From Dasyornis broadbenti (Eukaryota; Chordata; Aves; Passeriformes; Dasyornithidae), in the NCBI GenBank assembly GCA_013397935.1, contig VZRN01005827.1:464891-528890 (forward strand): a stretch of 64,000 nucleotides of DNA, read 5' to 3'. The notes beneath the pieces were generated by a model. That model was not told the DNA's origin, did no database searches, and saw only the letters and a program-made list of their open reading frames with translations. Both the position numbers and the translations under genes were made by a program. Positions 1 through 12,616 of the stretch are shown here, piece by piece (position 1 is the stretch's first letter; every line of letters begins with the position of its first letter).

Positions 1-2384
1 GCTGCTCTTCATCTCTGCTTTATAAATTGGCTAGAAATCATTTGGCCACAACGTTGTCCGTTCTGGGACTGAAGTGGATATTTGTGGCTAGGCTTGTTCT
101 AACTGCTCTGCAGATCTTGCACTGCTAAAGTCAGTGGCAGATATTACAAGAGCAGCCCCCCTTTGATCTGTCATTGGAGTGGGAAAACACAGCAGGAATG
201 TTGCTGAGAAATAAGAACCAGGATGGTTCTGTTGCCTCTGACCCCAAATCTTCTTCAGGACTTTAGAAGAAGTTCTGGAACTGAACACTCAGTGATGTCT
301 TTGGTCTGTGAATGTGATTCCTTCCTTGAGCTGAATGAGGTCACGCTGCCATCAGGGACAGAACGGGCTCTGAGCAGCCACGAGACACCATGGTTGCTCC
401 CACACACCGGCACCAGATCGTTGACTCTGCAGTGCTACCCAAAGGCGACTCTGAGATCACCAGCTCTTCCTGGTGGATTCCCCCTGTATGCTGCCACTGA
501 TTCCCCCATTGTCCTTGTCAAACCACTTCACTGCTCCCACTTTCCAGGCTGCAGGTGCATTATAAAACCTGGCACAACTCCTGGTCCGGGCACCATTTGG
601 GCTGAAATTGCTCTGCATTTGCAACAGATTTTACTCAGTGTGGTAACGCGCCATGGGTGAATTCCACAGTTTTGTTGCAATAACTGCTAATCGAGTCTGG
701 GTTTCTCCAAGGGAATAATTATTTAAATGAGAAGGAGCAGGTTCCTCCCCGCTTGCTGTTCAGCCTTTGGGATGTCAACAGAAAACAAGTCCCGAGTGGC
801 AGAGGCCAAAGCAGGAGCCAAGCAAGCACAGCAAGGTGTCTGCCCTGCTTCCAGGAAGGACAATCTGCTCTGCTAGGAATGTTCTGACCTTAGGGGTGCT
901 CATTTGGGCTCAGGCTGGAGGGGTCTGGAGGGAAATCAGTGTCCCTCCCTCAAGAGCCATTCCACCTTAATGGAAAATAAATAAAGAAAAGCTTTGAAAT
1001 AGGATGAGAACAAAGCCAGTGGAAGAGAATCTGGAGGACTGTGCTGCAGAAGACACCCTTGCTATAAAAAGTGACTTTTGATAATTGCTGGAAAAGTGCC
1101 GGAGTGTATTTTGGGAGAGAGGGGAAAAAAAATAAAAATTAATCTATGACTTAATGTTTCTGGAACCCATCCACCAACCTGGGTGCCCTGTGGCTGTTTA
1201 AATTTTTTATCTGCCTTTCCAACAGGCGTTTCACAACGTGGATTGTTTTGTGTGTGCAAGGCAGAGAGAGCGAGGCTGTGCCCTGTCAAGGGCCCTCTCT
1301 GGTCTCTGGCTGGGATGGCTCTTGTTCAGGTGAAGAGCAGATAACACCTCTCCAGCCACTTCATCATCAACTGTCACAACCTGAAGACCTCGTTAGGATG
1401 GAGACACGAAGCAGCGTGATAATTAAATCGAGATGTAATTAGAAAGATGTGCTGTAGATTTACTGCTACTACTCTGCTACTCCTGTAAAACAGCAATAAA
1501 AGGAGACAAATTCCAAAGGCAAAGTATGAGTAATGAGAGAATGCAGTTATTTATGTGAGCATATGTCATTTCTGCTGTGTTTTAATGTATAAATATATCT
1601 GGGATGATCCTATGAAGTCTGTGTCTGGGTGAAGATTCCTAGATGTGTTTTCCCATGGGGAATGATGCTGTGATCTCAGCTCCTGCTAGCAAATGCTGCT
1701 GTCTCGGTGCTTCATGCCATGCAGGATCGTGATTCGAGTCTTTTGAGGACAAAAAAACCCCAAGCAGGAGTAGCAGTAAGATGCAAGTGATAAAAAGACA
1801 AAGCAATTCAGTAGTCAAGAGTTCATGTAGCCAAGGTACTTCTTCCCATTTCCAGAAAAATCTTCTCTTCAAATGTGCTGCTATAGATTAATTCAAAGCT
1901 TTGGGCTTAATGTAGGAATTAATATTTTTCCTTGCTGGTCTGAGCTTTGCAAGAAGCTGATCTTGATGCCGATTACGTTCGCTTCTGGCTGCAAAACCAG
2001 CGTGACCATATTAACCCCTTCCTGCCTGCTGGATTGCAAAGTCATCCGTGATCTGGGGAGGGCCGATGCACTTAGGGAAAAATAATCTGTGCACTTTTGA
2101 GTGAGAAACTTTCAGCCTGTCTGACTTGTGCTGGCCAAGAAATATCCATAAACTGGTGCTCCAAGTAACTCCATTGTTTATAAGCTGCTGGCCCAAAACT
2201 GCTGCTCTGTTGTCTCTGTTTGAGGAGGAGAGTGGCCCATCCCAGGTGCCCGGTACTGTTGCTGCTCTTGCCCTCTTTGCTCTGGAAAAGGGCACCCATC
2301 ATCCCAGCATCCCTGCTCCAGGATGAGGGCTGTGCTGGAACCCACCCTGTGTGACAGAGGCACCCCCTACTCTGCCCTTAGGAG
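1..2384. other. Intergenic, no feature recognised
   Basis: Downstream flank of BARX2. The longest open frame (223-660, plus) has no recognisable motif and atypical composition. AT-rich tracts near 960-1140 and 1420-1620 carry no element I can name. Confidence 0.6.
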
Positions 2385-2830
2385 ACCCCAGCTGCATCCA
2401 GAGCTGCCTCCAGCCCTGGGGCTCAGCATGGAAAGGACACGGAGCCGTTGGAGCGAGTCCAGAGGAGGCCACGGAGCTGCTCCAAGGGCTGGAGCCAGGC
2501 TGGGAGAGCTGGGAGGGCTCACCTGGAGAAGAGAAGGATCCAGGGAGAGCTCAGAGCCCCTGCCAGGGCCTAAAGGGGCTCCAGGAGAGCGGGAGAGGGA
2601 CTGGGGACAAGGCATGGAGGGACAGGACACAGGGAATGGCTTCCCAGTGCCAGAGGGCAGGGATGGATGGGATCTTGGGAAGGAATTGTTCCCTGGGAGG
2701 GTGGGGAGGCCCTGGCCCAGGGTGCCCAGAGCAGCTGTGGCTGCCCCATCTCTGGAAGTGTTCAAGGCCAGGTTGGATGGGACTTGAAGTAACCTGGGAC
2801 AGTGGAAGGTGTCCCTGCCATGGGACTGAG
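2385..2830 (+). mobile_element. CR1 LINE 3' fragment
   Basis: Contains the end of the CR1 second open reading frame: the block around GGAGCGAGTCCAGAGGAGG, the 'CTGGAGAAGAGAAGGATCC' block, and the GGCCCAGGGTGCCCAGAGCAG block. It then runs into the start of the 3' UTR (GGTGTCCCTGCCATGGGA). It is 5'-truncated, as is usual for CR1, and lacks the terminal ATTCT repeats. It is very similar to the copies at 5541 and 18420, so probably the same relatively young subfamily. Confidence 0.92.
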
Positions 2831-5540
2831 AGACACTGGGACCATCTGGATGAATTTGTGGGTCTCAGGAGTGCTGGGCTTTGGACCTGATCTCCAGACA
2901 TCTGCGAGGGTTCAGCCTGGACATGTGCAGAGACAACCTGGAGCACAAATCCGTACCTTGTAACCTCCCTGCCCTCCCTGTCTCACCCTTTCAGCTCAGA
3001 CTTGAGCTGAGCCATGTGAACCCACATTTTCCATTTGATTTTACAGCCCGTGGGGCTGTTTGTACAAGATTGGCTGGTGGGGATGTGAGCAGACTACGAA
3101 TCAAAGGGAAGGAATTTGCTCCAGAAAACGCAATGGCAGCGGTGGCTCCCACTGAAACCTTCCTCAGATGTAATTAAACAAAGCTTCATATTAGGAAAAT
3201 GCTTGTACTTGCTGGCTCCCCTAGGCTGAACTGGCTCTTGTTTCCCCATCAATTAACCCTTTTGGGCTCAGTCCATGCACAAACAACCGGTGAATCCCCC
3301 TGGCAAAGCTCAGCAAGCTGCTTTCCTCAGCCCAGGCACCACAGTCAGCTCAGCCCTCCCATCTCCCACATGAATGGGGAGCGATAGCATCAGCGAATGC
3401 GAGACCGCAGGAGCCTGCAATAGCACCTCTCATGCCATTTTTAAGCTCCATGACACCGGTACAGCAACAGCAGTGATGGCAGTTTCAGCCACCACGCACA
3501 GACACGGGAGATGGAGATGGTTCTGACATCACAGACGCCGGACCCCAAAGCCTGACTCTCTGCAGCTGATGGAAAGCAGCCAGGACATGAATTATTAGGT
3601 GCAAATGTCACATTTTCCAGCTTTCCAGCACTTCGGTTCCCCCTGCAGTTCCACGGTTTTCCCTGTGAAATGGGGGCGGTGGTTGATTGCTACAGCAAGC
3701 TCTCCTCCTCCTCTTCCTCCTCCTCCTCCTCCTCCTCTGGACCTGCATCCACGGGGTGCTCCAGGGGAAGGCAAAGGCTTCAGGCAAAGCATTGCTGCTG
3801 GGAGAGGGGCAGAAGCACCCAGGGATGGTTTATGAACGCCCTCGCTCTCCTGATGAAGGGGATGCTCAGCATCTGCCCCTGGCTGAGGGGAAAAGTAAGC
3901 AGGGAGAAAATACGGCATCTCAAAGTCACCCTGCAGCAAACACGTGAGGGCTGCCAGAGACAGCACGGACAGGCCTTAAGGGCTTTCCATTTCCCTCACC
4001 AACCTGCAAAATTTGGGTCAAAAAGAGTTCAAAGTTGAAGGATACACAAGATCAAAAGGATGACAGCATTTACAAAGGAAGAGCAGGGACCAGAGATGCT
4101 TTGCGGAGCAGGCTGGGACCAAAGCAGCCCTGGAGCATTGAAAACAAGTTGACAGGCAGTGAGAACAAGTCCTTTTTACCTCCCAATTTGCCATTTTCTC
4201 TAAAAAATGCAATGAAACGTGCTTATTGTTAAGTAAATTTCACCTTCCTGCCAGAACTTCTCGCTACTGCTGGGTCTGGCACGAGCTCCTGTGGTGCAGG
4301 ACTGGGGTAAGAGTGGGAGAATTGTGCAGCAATGGGCTCCAAATGTGAAGCCCAAGTGGGCCCCGGGCTCAAGCAAGGGCTTGTGAAGGGGATCAGTTGT
4401 GTGACATGAACACCCTGACCCTGATAACCCCTGGAGGGGGTCAGGGCCTCCGCTCCCACGGGGCCCACGTTGTGTCCCCATTGAAGGAGAGGAGGCTGTG
4501 GGTCAGGTCATGGGCGCATGACCAGCCAAGAGAGCAGAAGCCAGTCCTTAATTCATTGCAGGCTTCTCTGGGACCTCTCAATCGTTTCACCATCACATCC
4601 CCCTCCGTATTTCAGATACTTTTTGTTAAACCGGTGGCGCAAAAGCATTTTCTGCCTCAGAACCGCTCTGCCTTTCTGTGTGGTCTGGGGCAAACCGTGT
4701 AACCTCTCTGTGACTCTGCTTAGCAGCCACCACAGCAGTGAGCACAGCATTTACCTCATCAGGGGTTGAGAGGCTTAATTATTCCCAGACGGATGGATGC
4801 TGCATAAGCGCAAAGTGTTGCGATGACTGAATCTTCCTGGAGGTGCCTTGGATATCTCTGATTACTTTGTTTATCCCCTAGATTCCGTACCATGGGCATG
4901 ACAAAGATTACAAGGAGCGTGTTTAAGCAGGGGCACTGCTGCCGTGCCAGATACCTCCAGGTCAGAGGGAAACAGATGATGGAAAACCAATTAATTTTTT
5001 ACAGCAAGAAAAATAGCTACAGGATTGAGAAACATTAATTATTTATTGAACTGCTGCCTTTGCAGAAAAAAAAAAAAGAGTTTATACATACCTATATCTC
5101 TCTGCATGTAAAATAATCACTCATTGCACATAACAGAGTAATAACTTCAGTAATCTGAGCTCCTGTTTTGATACCATTCTTTTTTTCAGAGGTCAATTAA
5201 AATAATGAGAGCAAAAATACTTAGGAGCCTCAGGAAGAGAAAAATGAGCACAATCATGGCAGGGGGTTGAGTTATGGAATATTTAGCCCACAGTCCGTGG
5301 TTCTGGTCTCCCTGGTATGAAATACTGAACTTCTGTGCGGGTCTAAGTTGGTTCCTGGTAGCTGTGGATCTGCCCCAAGATGCAAGTGAGATCCAAGTGT
5401 CAGAGATGGAGAAGAGCCACGGCAGCTCAGCAGGTCAGCTGCAAGATGGACCCTGGCCATGAGCACCTCGCTGTCCCAGAGATGGGATGCAAACGCTGGA
5501 TGAAATGGATTTGCTGCAGCCACGTTCCTGCTGGTAATCC
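2831..5540. other. Intergenic with a (CTC)n tract
   Basis: No gene or transposon was recognised. It holds the trinucleotide tract at 3701-3737. An AT-rich, possibly non-repetitive block (4770-5230) contains several TTAAT/AATTA words, compatible with but not proof of regulatory DNA. Confidence 0.55.
3701..3737. repeat. (CTC)n microsatellite
   Basis: Imperfect CTC/TCC trinucleotide run with one CTT interruption, pure pyrimidine on the plus strand. Confidence 0.9.
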
Positions 5541-5912
5541 TGGAATTCCACAATGGTCTGGGTTGGAAGGGACCTTGAAGATTGTATTGTTCTACCCCCT
5601 GCCATGGCAGGGACACCTCCCACTGCCCCAGGCTGCTCCAAGCCCTGTCCAGCCTGGCCTTGGGCACTGCCAGGGATCCAGGGGCAGCCACAGCTGCTCT
5701 GGGCACCCTGGGCCAGGGCCTCCCCACCCTCCCAGGGAACAATTCCTTCCCAAGATCCCATCCATCCCTGCCCTCTGGCACTGGGAAGCCATTCCCTGTG
5801 TCCTGTCCCTCCATGCCTTGTCCCCAGTCCCTCTCCAGCTCTCCTGGAGCCCCTTTAGGCCCTGGCAGGGGCTCTGAGCTCTCCCTGGAGCTTCTCTTCT
5901 CCAGACTGGACT
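5541..5912 (-). mobile_element. CR1 LINE 3' fragment
   Basis: Minus-strand CR1. Its 3' end is at the left (TGGAATTCCACAATGGTCTG, then the 'GGTTGGAAGGGACCTT' signature) and its 5' break is near 5912, within the 'CTTCTCTTCTCCAG' block. It is inverted relative to the copy at 2385-2830, with a 2.7-kb spacer. Close similarity implies a shared subfamily. Confidence 0.92.
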
Positions 5913-6454
5913 TTGGTAATCCAGCACTGCTAAAACGTAATCACCTCTGATTTCCTGGCTGGATGTGCCTTGAGATGCCAGTGATGTCTTCTAGACACCT
6001 GTGCTGAGCACCTCGTGCTGGGTTCACTGCACACACAAAATCTTCTCAGTCCTGGGCAAGAATTTGTGTTTTTCATGATCTTTTGTTTGTGGGAAACTTT
6101 GTATTTGGCTGCAGTGTTCTTGAGAGATGCACCTCATTTCCATCGCATGCACACAAGGACACACACACACACTTCACTGACTTTCAAAACAAGGGCACTC
6201 AGACAAAATTAGTGCTTCTTGTTTTGCCAGGAAATTGGAAATAAACAATTTTCAAAAAGCAGAAAGGCTGGAAAGTGAGGCTGTAACTGGATGAGTCTTA
6301 CGGGGCTTGTGGAGGACACAGAGCACTTACTGTGGGAGCAGTGGCGTCTCCCTTTACCCTGTGCAGGGCTTTGCAGATCCTGAGAATTCATCCCTTGGGT
6401 CATCCCCCTGGGGATAAGGACCAGCAATGCTGGATGAACCAATGCCTGGTGGAG

Positions 6455-6768
6455 CTCCAAGGGAGATGGAAAAGGACTTTGGACAAGGGCCTGGATTGCC
6501 AGGACCAGGGGGAATGGCTTCCCATGGATGGAGGGCAGGGATGGATGGGATATTGGGAAGGAATTGTTCCCTGGGAGGGTGGGGAGGCCCTGGCCCAGGG
6601 TGCCCAGAGCAGCTGTGGCTGCCCCTGGATCCCTGGCAGTGCCCAAGGCCAGGCTGGACAGCGCTTGGCGCGGCCTGGAACAGTGGGAGGCGTCCCTGCC
6701 CGGGGGAATGGGTGGAACTGGATGGGGTTTAAGCTCCCTTCCAACCCAAACCCTTCTGTGATTCCCAC
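6455..6768 (+). mobile_element. CR1 LINE 3' fragment
   Basis: Plus-strand 3' piece with the GGTGGGGAGGCCCTGGCCC and GTGCCCAAGGCCAGGCTGGA blocks. The tail reads CCTTCCAACCCAAACCCTTC followed by TGTGATTCC, the CR1 terminus. The 5' side is truncated and partly rearranged. Confidence 0.9.
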
Positions 6769-7666
6769 ACATCTGCGATGGGATCAGCTGAGCAAGGCAG
6801 ATCCCCTGGGGATCCTGTTGGCATCCTTGTGTACTGTATCTAGGTGCAATCCACAAAATGCAAACTCAGAGGGACATGAGAAGCAGAATCTGTTTTAATC
6901 CTGGTCCACACTGGAGTTTGCCACTTGCACACGTGCCTGGGGAGAAGGGCACCTCAAGCATTTCCCAGGAATGGCCCTGTCCAGAGGAGGATGAGCAGCA
7001 GAGCCAAGCCAGGGCCATCACGACAGTGACTGGGCACAGCAAACCCCTGCAGAGCCCCAGCGAGCACATTCAGGGCCCACTCATCTCAGAGGAGCCCTCA
7101 CCCATTAGGACTTCTCAGGCCATGTGGCATTAACCCTTTTATCCAGATGTCTGGTGGATTTGGAGTCTCTTTCCCCCTGGAGCTCCTCTCTGAGCTTCAA
7201 AGAGCTGAGGTCACCTCTTGGTCCAACCAGTGAGTCAACAGCCGGGACTCTGTACAATCCCATTCCATGGGACAAGAGAACATCAACGAGGTTCCACATC
7301 CAGGCCTGACCTGTTCGTAGATAAATAACTTATTTGCCGAAAACTTTTTTCCCCTAATGCAAGAGAAGAAAAAATTCAGATTTCCTTCTCTGGGCATCCA
7401 CTGGAGCCACTTCAGCGGGTTCAGTGCTTCAAAGAGGTCAGGTGTCTGCAGAGACCTGTTTGCTGTGTTTTCAACCCAAAATTCCACTCTGCATCCTCTC
7501 TCACGTGCCAAACTCACCATCCTCACCCTGCCCATACACTCCATGCCATGAGCAGCAGGCTTGTCTGTCTTGCTCTCTTTCACTGCCTAAAAGGGCTCAG
7601 ACCAATCCTCGCACTGACCCTGATTATTTTTGGCCAAAATTAACACAATTATTTGTGCACCAGCAT

Positions 7667-7718
7667 CAGTAATTACCAATACAGAACTGCAGTAATTAAC
7701 AACCAGGCACAGTAATTA
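7667..7718. promoter_or_regulatory. Cluster of three CAGTAATTA homeodomain-type sites
   Basis: The nonamer CAGTAATTA occurs at 7667-7675, 7690-7698 and 7710-7718, with start-to-start spacings of 23 and 20 bp, about two helical turns. TAATTA is a generic homeodomain core. The flanks (7620-7660) are also AT-rich. Regulatory function is inferred from motif and spacing only. Confidence 0.35.
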
Positions 7719-8759
7719 GGCACTTTCCTCCCTATGAAATGAAATGGCAAAGAACAACTGGGTTTGCTCAGTCAAGCTGAATCCCATGAGGATGAACGTT
7801 TGATGACTGGAGAAAAGCTAAACACTTTGGCCAACTTGGGAACAAACCTGACTTCTGAATTTTTGGAAACCAGGCCCACATTTTGGCATGGTGTGTCTGA
7901 CCACAGCAACTTCAGGTTTCCTTCCTCTCCAACCAGGATGTGCAAAAGCCAAGGAAATGCCCCGAAGCTCTAAATCTGTTTTTGGGGTGTTTTTTTGCAG
8001 ACACGCTGAGATGGCTTGATTTGAGCCTGGTTCAAGTTTGTGGCAAAGTTGCCAGGAGGTGGAGAAGCTAAAACAGGAGGAATTTCTGATGGTTCTTTTC
8101 CATGAGTCTTCCCAGCTCTGGCTGTTGCAGTTATGCAGCAACAGAGGTTCCCTCTGTGGTTTTTAATGCACTGCCTGGAGCAGGGCTGCCCTGAGCATGG
8201 AAATCCCTGTGACCCCCTGCCTGTCACCCTCTGTTACGCACAGATTTTGCAATTTATAGCCCAGCTTTTCCTCCCTGTGACCAATCTGTTCCCAGCATGG
8301 TCACTGCGAGGCAGGGAACCCACCCAGCCCCAAACCAGCCAACGACACCAAGCTCCCAACAGCTTCTGCCAACGGTGTCTGGGCAAAGTCTACCCTGTGC
8401 TGTTGGCCAGGGCCAACAAAAAAGCCAACAAAGAGATTTTTTTTTTTGTCATCATGAGGTTCTGGGTTATCCCAACAACCAGTAGGACACTCTAAAGACT
8501 TCCACCAAACCTTTTTGGGAGGAAAAGGTAGAGACCGGGAGGAGGCTGTGTCCCATGAGAAAAAGAAATTAAACGTCTGTTTCTTCTCCCTATCAAGAAG
8601 GATTAATTTCCTAGGATTCCTCTGCAGGGAGAAGCAAGACAGTCAGAGCAGTCCTGGTCGTGACACAGCGGGGCACAAGCCTGGGGCTTCCAAGGAAACA
8701 GCAAGAGACAAAAGTTTGATTAATAAAAGCTTTGGGAAGAAGAGGGGGGAGAGGAGTTG

Positions 8760-8760
<1 letters not shown>

Positions 8761-8819
<59 letters not shown>
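8761..8819. repeat. (TAA)n microsatellite
   Basis: About 20 uninterrupted TAA units, likely length-polymorphic. Confidence 0.97.
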
Positions 8820-9420
8820 GAAAATAAAAATGCCTCAGGGTGATTTCATAACATTAATAGGTAATGTAGTCAATTATGTAGGCTTATTTTATTTCAGCAA
8901 AGTGCAGGTGGTGAGCTACATCTCCTTGCAGGTGCTTTTCCAATTAGCTGTACGTCTTCTAGGTGAATAAATGGCCAAGTGCCAAAGCTCCACGCCACCG
9001 GCAACAGACTAATCCAAACTAATCCCGAGGACTCATCTTGCTTCATGTTAAAGCAACTAGAGTCTATTTTATTTATTATCTCTTGAAAGATCTCTCCTCT
9101 TCTTGGAAAAACAAGGAGGGCTATTTCACGGCGGAGGACATAAATGCGCTTCACTCGGCATTCGGTAAGGGCTGGAAGATATCTCTGCTTGGATTCAATT
9201 GCTTATTGCCATTATGTAAGAGCAGATGAATATCCTGTTCTGCATTTGCTAAATGTTTTCTTTTAATAATCAACTCATATCCACATAATGGGGCAGCTTA
9301 TGCAATCGGCCGCCTCGTGAGCTCTTCGGGGAGACATCTGTTTTTCAGCGTCGTTAATTACCACCATTGGATCATTAGAATGTATTTATTTACTTTTGTT
9401 ATTACAACTGGGCGAGCCCT
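8820..9420. promoter_or_regulatory. Candidate conserved non-coding element
   Basis: Repeat-free, AT-rich stretch with many homeodomain-like words (GTCAATTATG, CCAATTAGC, GTTAATTACC, GGATCATTAG) and no coding potential. Such texture is common in enhancers near developmental transcription factors. Conservation could not be tested, so this is a suggestion only. Confidence 0.25.
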
Positions 9421-10049
9421 GGTGCTGGTAAAACCGCCTGGTGTAGGCATGGTGTGGGCAGGAATTATCCCAGAGCCACACACACACACCTGCAGCCACC
9501 AGGCGCTTGGGGCTCGATGGGACGCCTCGCTCCTCCCAAAGCACGGAGGATGATGTGGCTGCCGAGCAGACGGGAGGGAGAAACGGGGGCAGCCATCCCT
9601 GCTGACGTGGCTCATTTCGCATTCAGTCCCAGCGGGAACATCCATGTTCATCCTGTAGGATGGGTTTTGTGGAGCATCACTGCCAACCTTTTGACTTCCG
9701 GAGGTCAGAGACTAGGAATTCTCTCCATAACAGTTCAGTGTTGAGGGCTCAGCAGCTCCCTGATATCTGACCTGAAGAAAGGGCTGAAAATGCCCAGTTT
9801 TGACCTGATGCAGGGAATTTTAAAACCCACTCCCATCTTTGGATATTCTTTGTCAGACTTCTGCTGTTTCTTAGCAGCATCTTCTGGGAAAGGACAGTTT
9901 TCTTCCCAGTTTTCCAAAGAAACTAATTTATCCTATGACTAAGCAAGTTGCTGTCAGAGGCTCTCCAAGGACCTTCAGTCCCTAATTTCCCTCAAATGTC
10001 AGTCCCTTACACAGCAGAACACCTGCACAGTGTTGAAACCCTCATGTTG

Positions 10050-10118
10050 GAACCACAGTGCTGGGGGTTGGAATTGGGTTCTCTTTGAAGTCCCTTCCCA
10101 CTCAACGCAATCTAGGAT
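10050..10118 (+). mobile_element. CR1 LINE 3' terminal remnant
   Basis: A short diverged tail matching the CR1 end in order: GTGCTGGGGGTTGGAATTGG, GAAGTCCCTTCCCACTCAA, CTAGGATTCC. Confidence 0.7.
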
Positions 10119-12402
10119 TCCGTGCTGGTCACTAAAACCCCTTAAATCCTCCTTCTCCTGCGGTTTACCCAGGCACCAGCTCGGGGTCACCTGCAAATCC
10201 CCAGGAACTCTGACTTTGGACACTCCTGGAAGTCCCATCAGTTCTTGGAGAACCTTTTAAAAAAATCCAACCACCTCCCCAGGCTTTCGAAATGCTGACC
10301 CCAGGTTGGTGGGGAAGAGGAGGCTGCCAGGATGAGGCTGCCTGACATCATCCGGATCCGCTCCAGGACCATCAGACACCTGCTGAGCCTCCCAGTTTAA
10401 TTCCACGGCAGCTGCTGCCCTAACCCACAAATGCACAAGCGGGAACATGAGTTTGTTTGGATCACTTGCCTCCAACATTGTTCTCTGAAGTGTTTGGAAA
10501 AGGCCTAATGAAAAGTGACTCAGAAATAACTGACAAGTGCCAGCCTCACCTTTTTATTGTTTCATCAAAATGGGAAAGACAGTGAAGGAGAAGAGTCAAC
10601 CTTCTCCATAAGATCCACTGTCCCAACTTGCCTGCAACTTGCAGGCTGAGTGAAATGTTGACACAGGGTTGACAGGGCTGCTTGATTTATGAACAGCTTG
10701 AAGGAGGGAGAAAGAAAGGGAGAAGAATTAAACATTATAAATCAATGAGTAACATCCATAACCCTGAAGTGCTTGTTGTAAACAATACAAAACACTGGCC
10801 TAATTTTTATAAGTGTAATTTACAACAAGCAATTCCTTCCAAATGAGAGAATTTAAAAGGAAAAAAACGTCACTTGTTAGAATATCATTAATTCAATCAG
10901 ATGAGAACTAAGCCAGCCATTGTTCCTAATGGTGGAAAATCTCATGGGAGCTAATTGCTGCTCTGTGCTGCCTCTCAGGGTGTCTGCATTGGGGCCTGTT
11001 GGTGCTGGAGGAGAACCCAGCTGGAGGTGACAGCGGTGAGGGCATGGCCAGACCCTCAACTCTGCCCAGCCCTCAGGCCAGCCCTGGCTACCACCCTGCC
11101 TGGCTGGAAACCTGCTCCCAGGTGTGCAGCTGGCTTTATCCAGCATCTCACAGCTCGCTTTCTCTCCAGGGACTTCTCCAGAGCCTGGAGAAATGTGTCC
11201 ATGTAACGATCCAGCCTCTTGGGCAGTGAGGGGATCGGGGCAATACCAGGTGAGCCAACTTCCAGCACAACCTGAGTACTCTGGGAAAGCCAAGGGTGCT
11301 AAACGTGTTCCCAAATCCAGAAATGATGCCCAGTCTGACAGTCAGGGGTACTTTGCAGATGCAGCTGCGCTGTGCAGCTCAACAACCCCTGCTGACCTGG
11401 GAATTAAAACTCCTGTGGCAAGGAGATGGCATAAAGTGAACCCAGATACTCCTGCTGTTACCTCTTGCCTGCTTCACTGCTCACCAACAACCAAAACTTC
11501 TCCAACTATTCCCCACCTTCAGTGCTCAAAGTCGGAAGATTAAAGCAGCAAATGGTACCATGGAGAAACAAACCCCAAACCATTTTCCATGTTGTGCAAG
11601 TACAGAATGAGGAACAGCCCCTTCCTATCCCAAAGATCTTTCAGTGTAAACAGCAAAGTGAGAGGTGGAGAGAAAAAGGATTCGCACAGAGAAAAAGGAT
11701 TCACACAGAATATCATGCCAGGGATGAACCAGTGGTCTGGGAAGTTACTGCCCCAGCTGAGGTTTAAATTAATCGATTCTCATTTGTGCCACAGCACTTT
11801 AGGAGAGCACACTTGGGACAGGGGATGGGACAGAGCACCTTCACCCTCTCCAAAAAACCATTTACACCATGGCAAGATTCGAGCGACCTGGTTTGCAGAA
11901 GCAGGAATCCAACCCCAACTGAATTCCTAGCCCAGAACCTTGCTCACAAGAACGTCTTTGTGTTTATCCCCAGCGTTTTCAGGAGCAAAGCTCGTCTCTC
12001 CAGGCCTGCTGTTTGCCTTCAGGTGATTAACAGATTCCAGAGTGCTTGGGGATGGAAAGTTCTTCATATATAAATAAATGGATCTAACAGATATGTAATA
12101 AGACTGTAATTAATTAACGTTTGCAGAACTCCATGAGCGGCACAACAAAATGCACTCGCAAAACGCAAGGTATTACTGCAGAAAATGTATTATTGTTGGC
12201 ACTCTGGGAAGCATTAGCACAGCTCTTTGGGCTCTATCTGCTCACCTTCCACGCTGTTTCACAATTGTTATTCCTCCCAAACGGAAGTGAGGTGTGAAAC
12301 CTGACGATTTGCTTGCCAGCAAACTACTCCTTCATTAAGGGAGGTAATGACGGAGCTGCGCCAGGACACGGAGCAGGGAGGGAGGGAGGTGCTGGGGCAC
12401 GG
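10119..12402. other. Intergenic, no gene recognised
   Basis: Contains an imperfectly duplicated 20-bp motif near 11670-11709 and a 12-bp inverted repeat (10771-10830). An AT-rich, repeat-free block (12060-12260) could be regulatory. Open frames here show no recognisable domains. Confidence 0.5.
10771..10830. repeat. 12-bp perfect inverted repeat
   Basis: GCTTGTTGTAAA at 10771-10782 and its exact complement TTTACAACAAGC at 10819-10830, with a 36-bp loop, in an AT-rich block. Confidence 0.8.
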
Positions 12403-12404
12403 AG

Positions 12405-12616
12405 TGGGAGTGCTGGGAGCGCTGGGAGCGCTGGGAGTGCTGGGAGCGCTGGGAGCGCTGGGAGTGAGCGCTGGGAGTGCTGGGAGCACTGGGAGTGCTG
12501 GGAGCACTGGGAGTGCTGGGAGCGCTGGGAGCGCTGGGAGTGAGCGCTGGGAGCGCTGGGAGCGCTGGGAGTGAGCGCTGGGAGTGCTGGGAGCACTGGG
12601 AGTGCTGGGAGCGCTG
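12405..12616. repeat. GC-rich 10-bp minisatellite (GCTGGGAGYR)
   Basis: About 20 units of GCTGGGAGCG, GCTGGGAGTG and ACTGGGAGTG variants, with periodic GAGTGAGC insertions that give a higher-order pattern. GGG triplets recur every ~10 bp on the plus strand, so G-quadruplex formation is possible. Ser/Pro/Ala- and Gly/Ser-rich open frames on both strands are by-products of the repeat. Confidence 0.95.

Larger units (their letters stand above)
6769..10049. other. Intergenic, candidate regulatory DNA in parts
   Basis: No coding support. Contains three spaced CAGTAATTA sites (7667-7718), the TAA microsatellite at 8761-8819, an AT-rich block (8820-9420), and otherwise plain sequence. Confidence 0.5.

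Noticed and set aside
2323..2890. Overlapping open frames sharing 'MEGQDTGNGFPVPEG'-type peptides, repeated at 5.5 and 18.5 kb
   Set aside because: They are translations of CR1 3' fragments, partly in non-coding frames, and recur wherever CR1 does.
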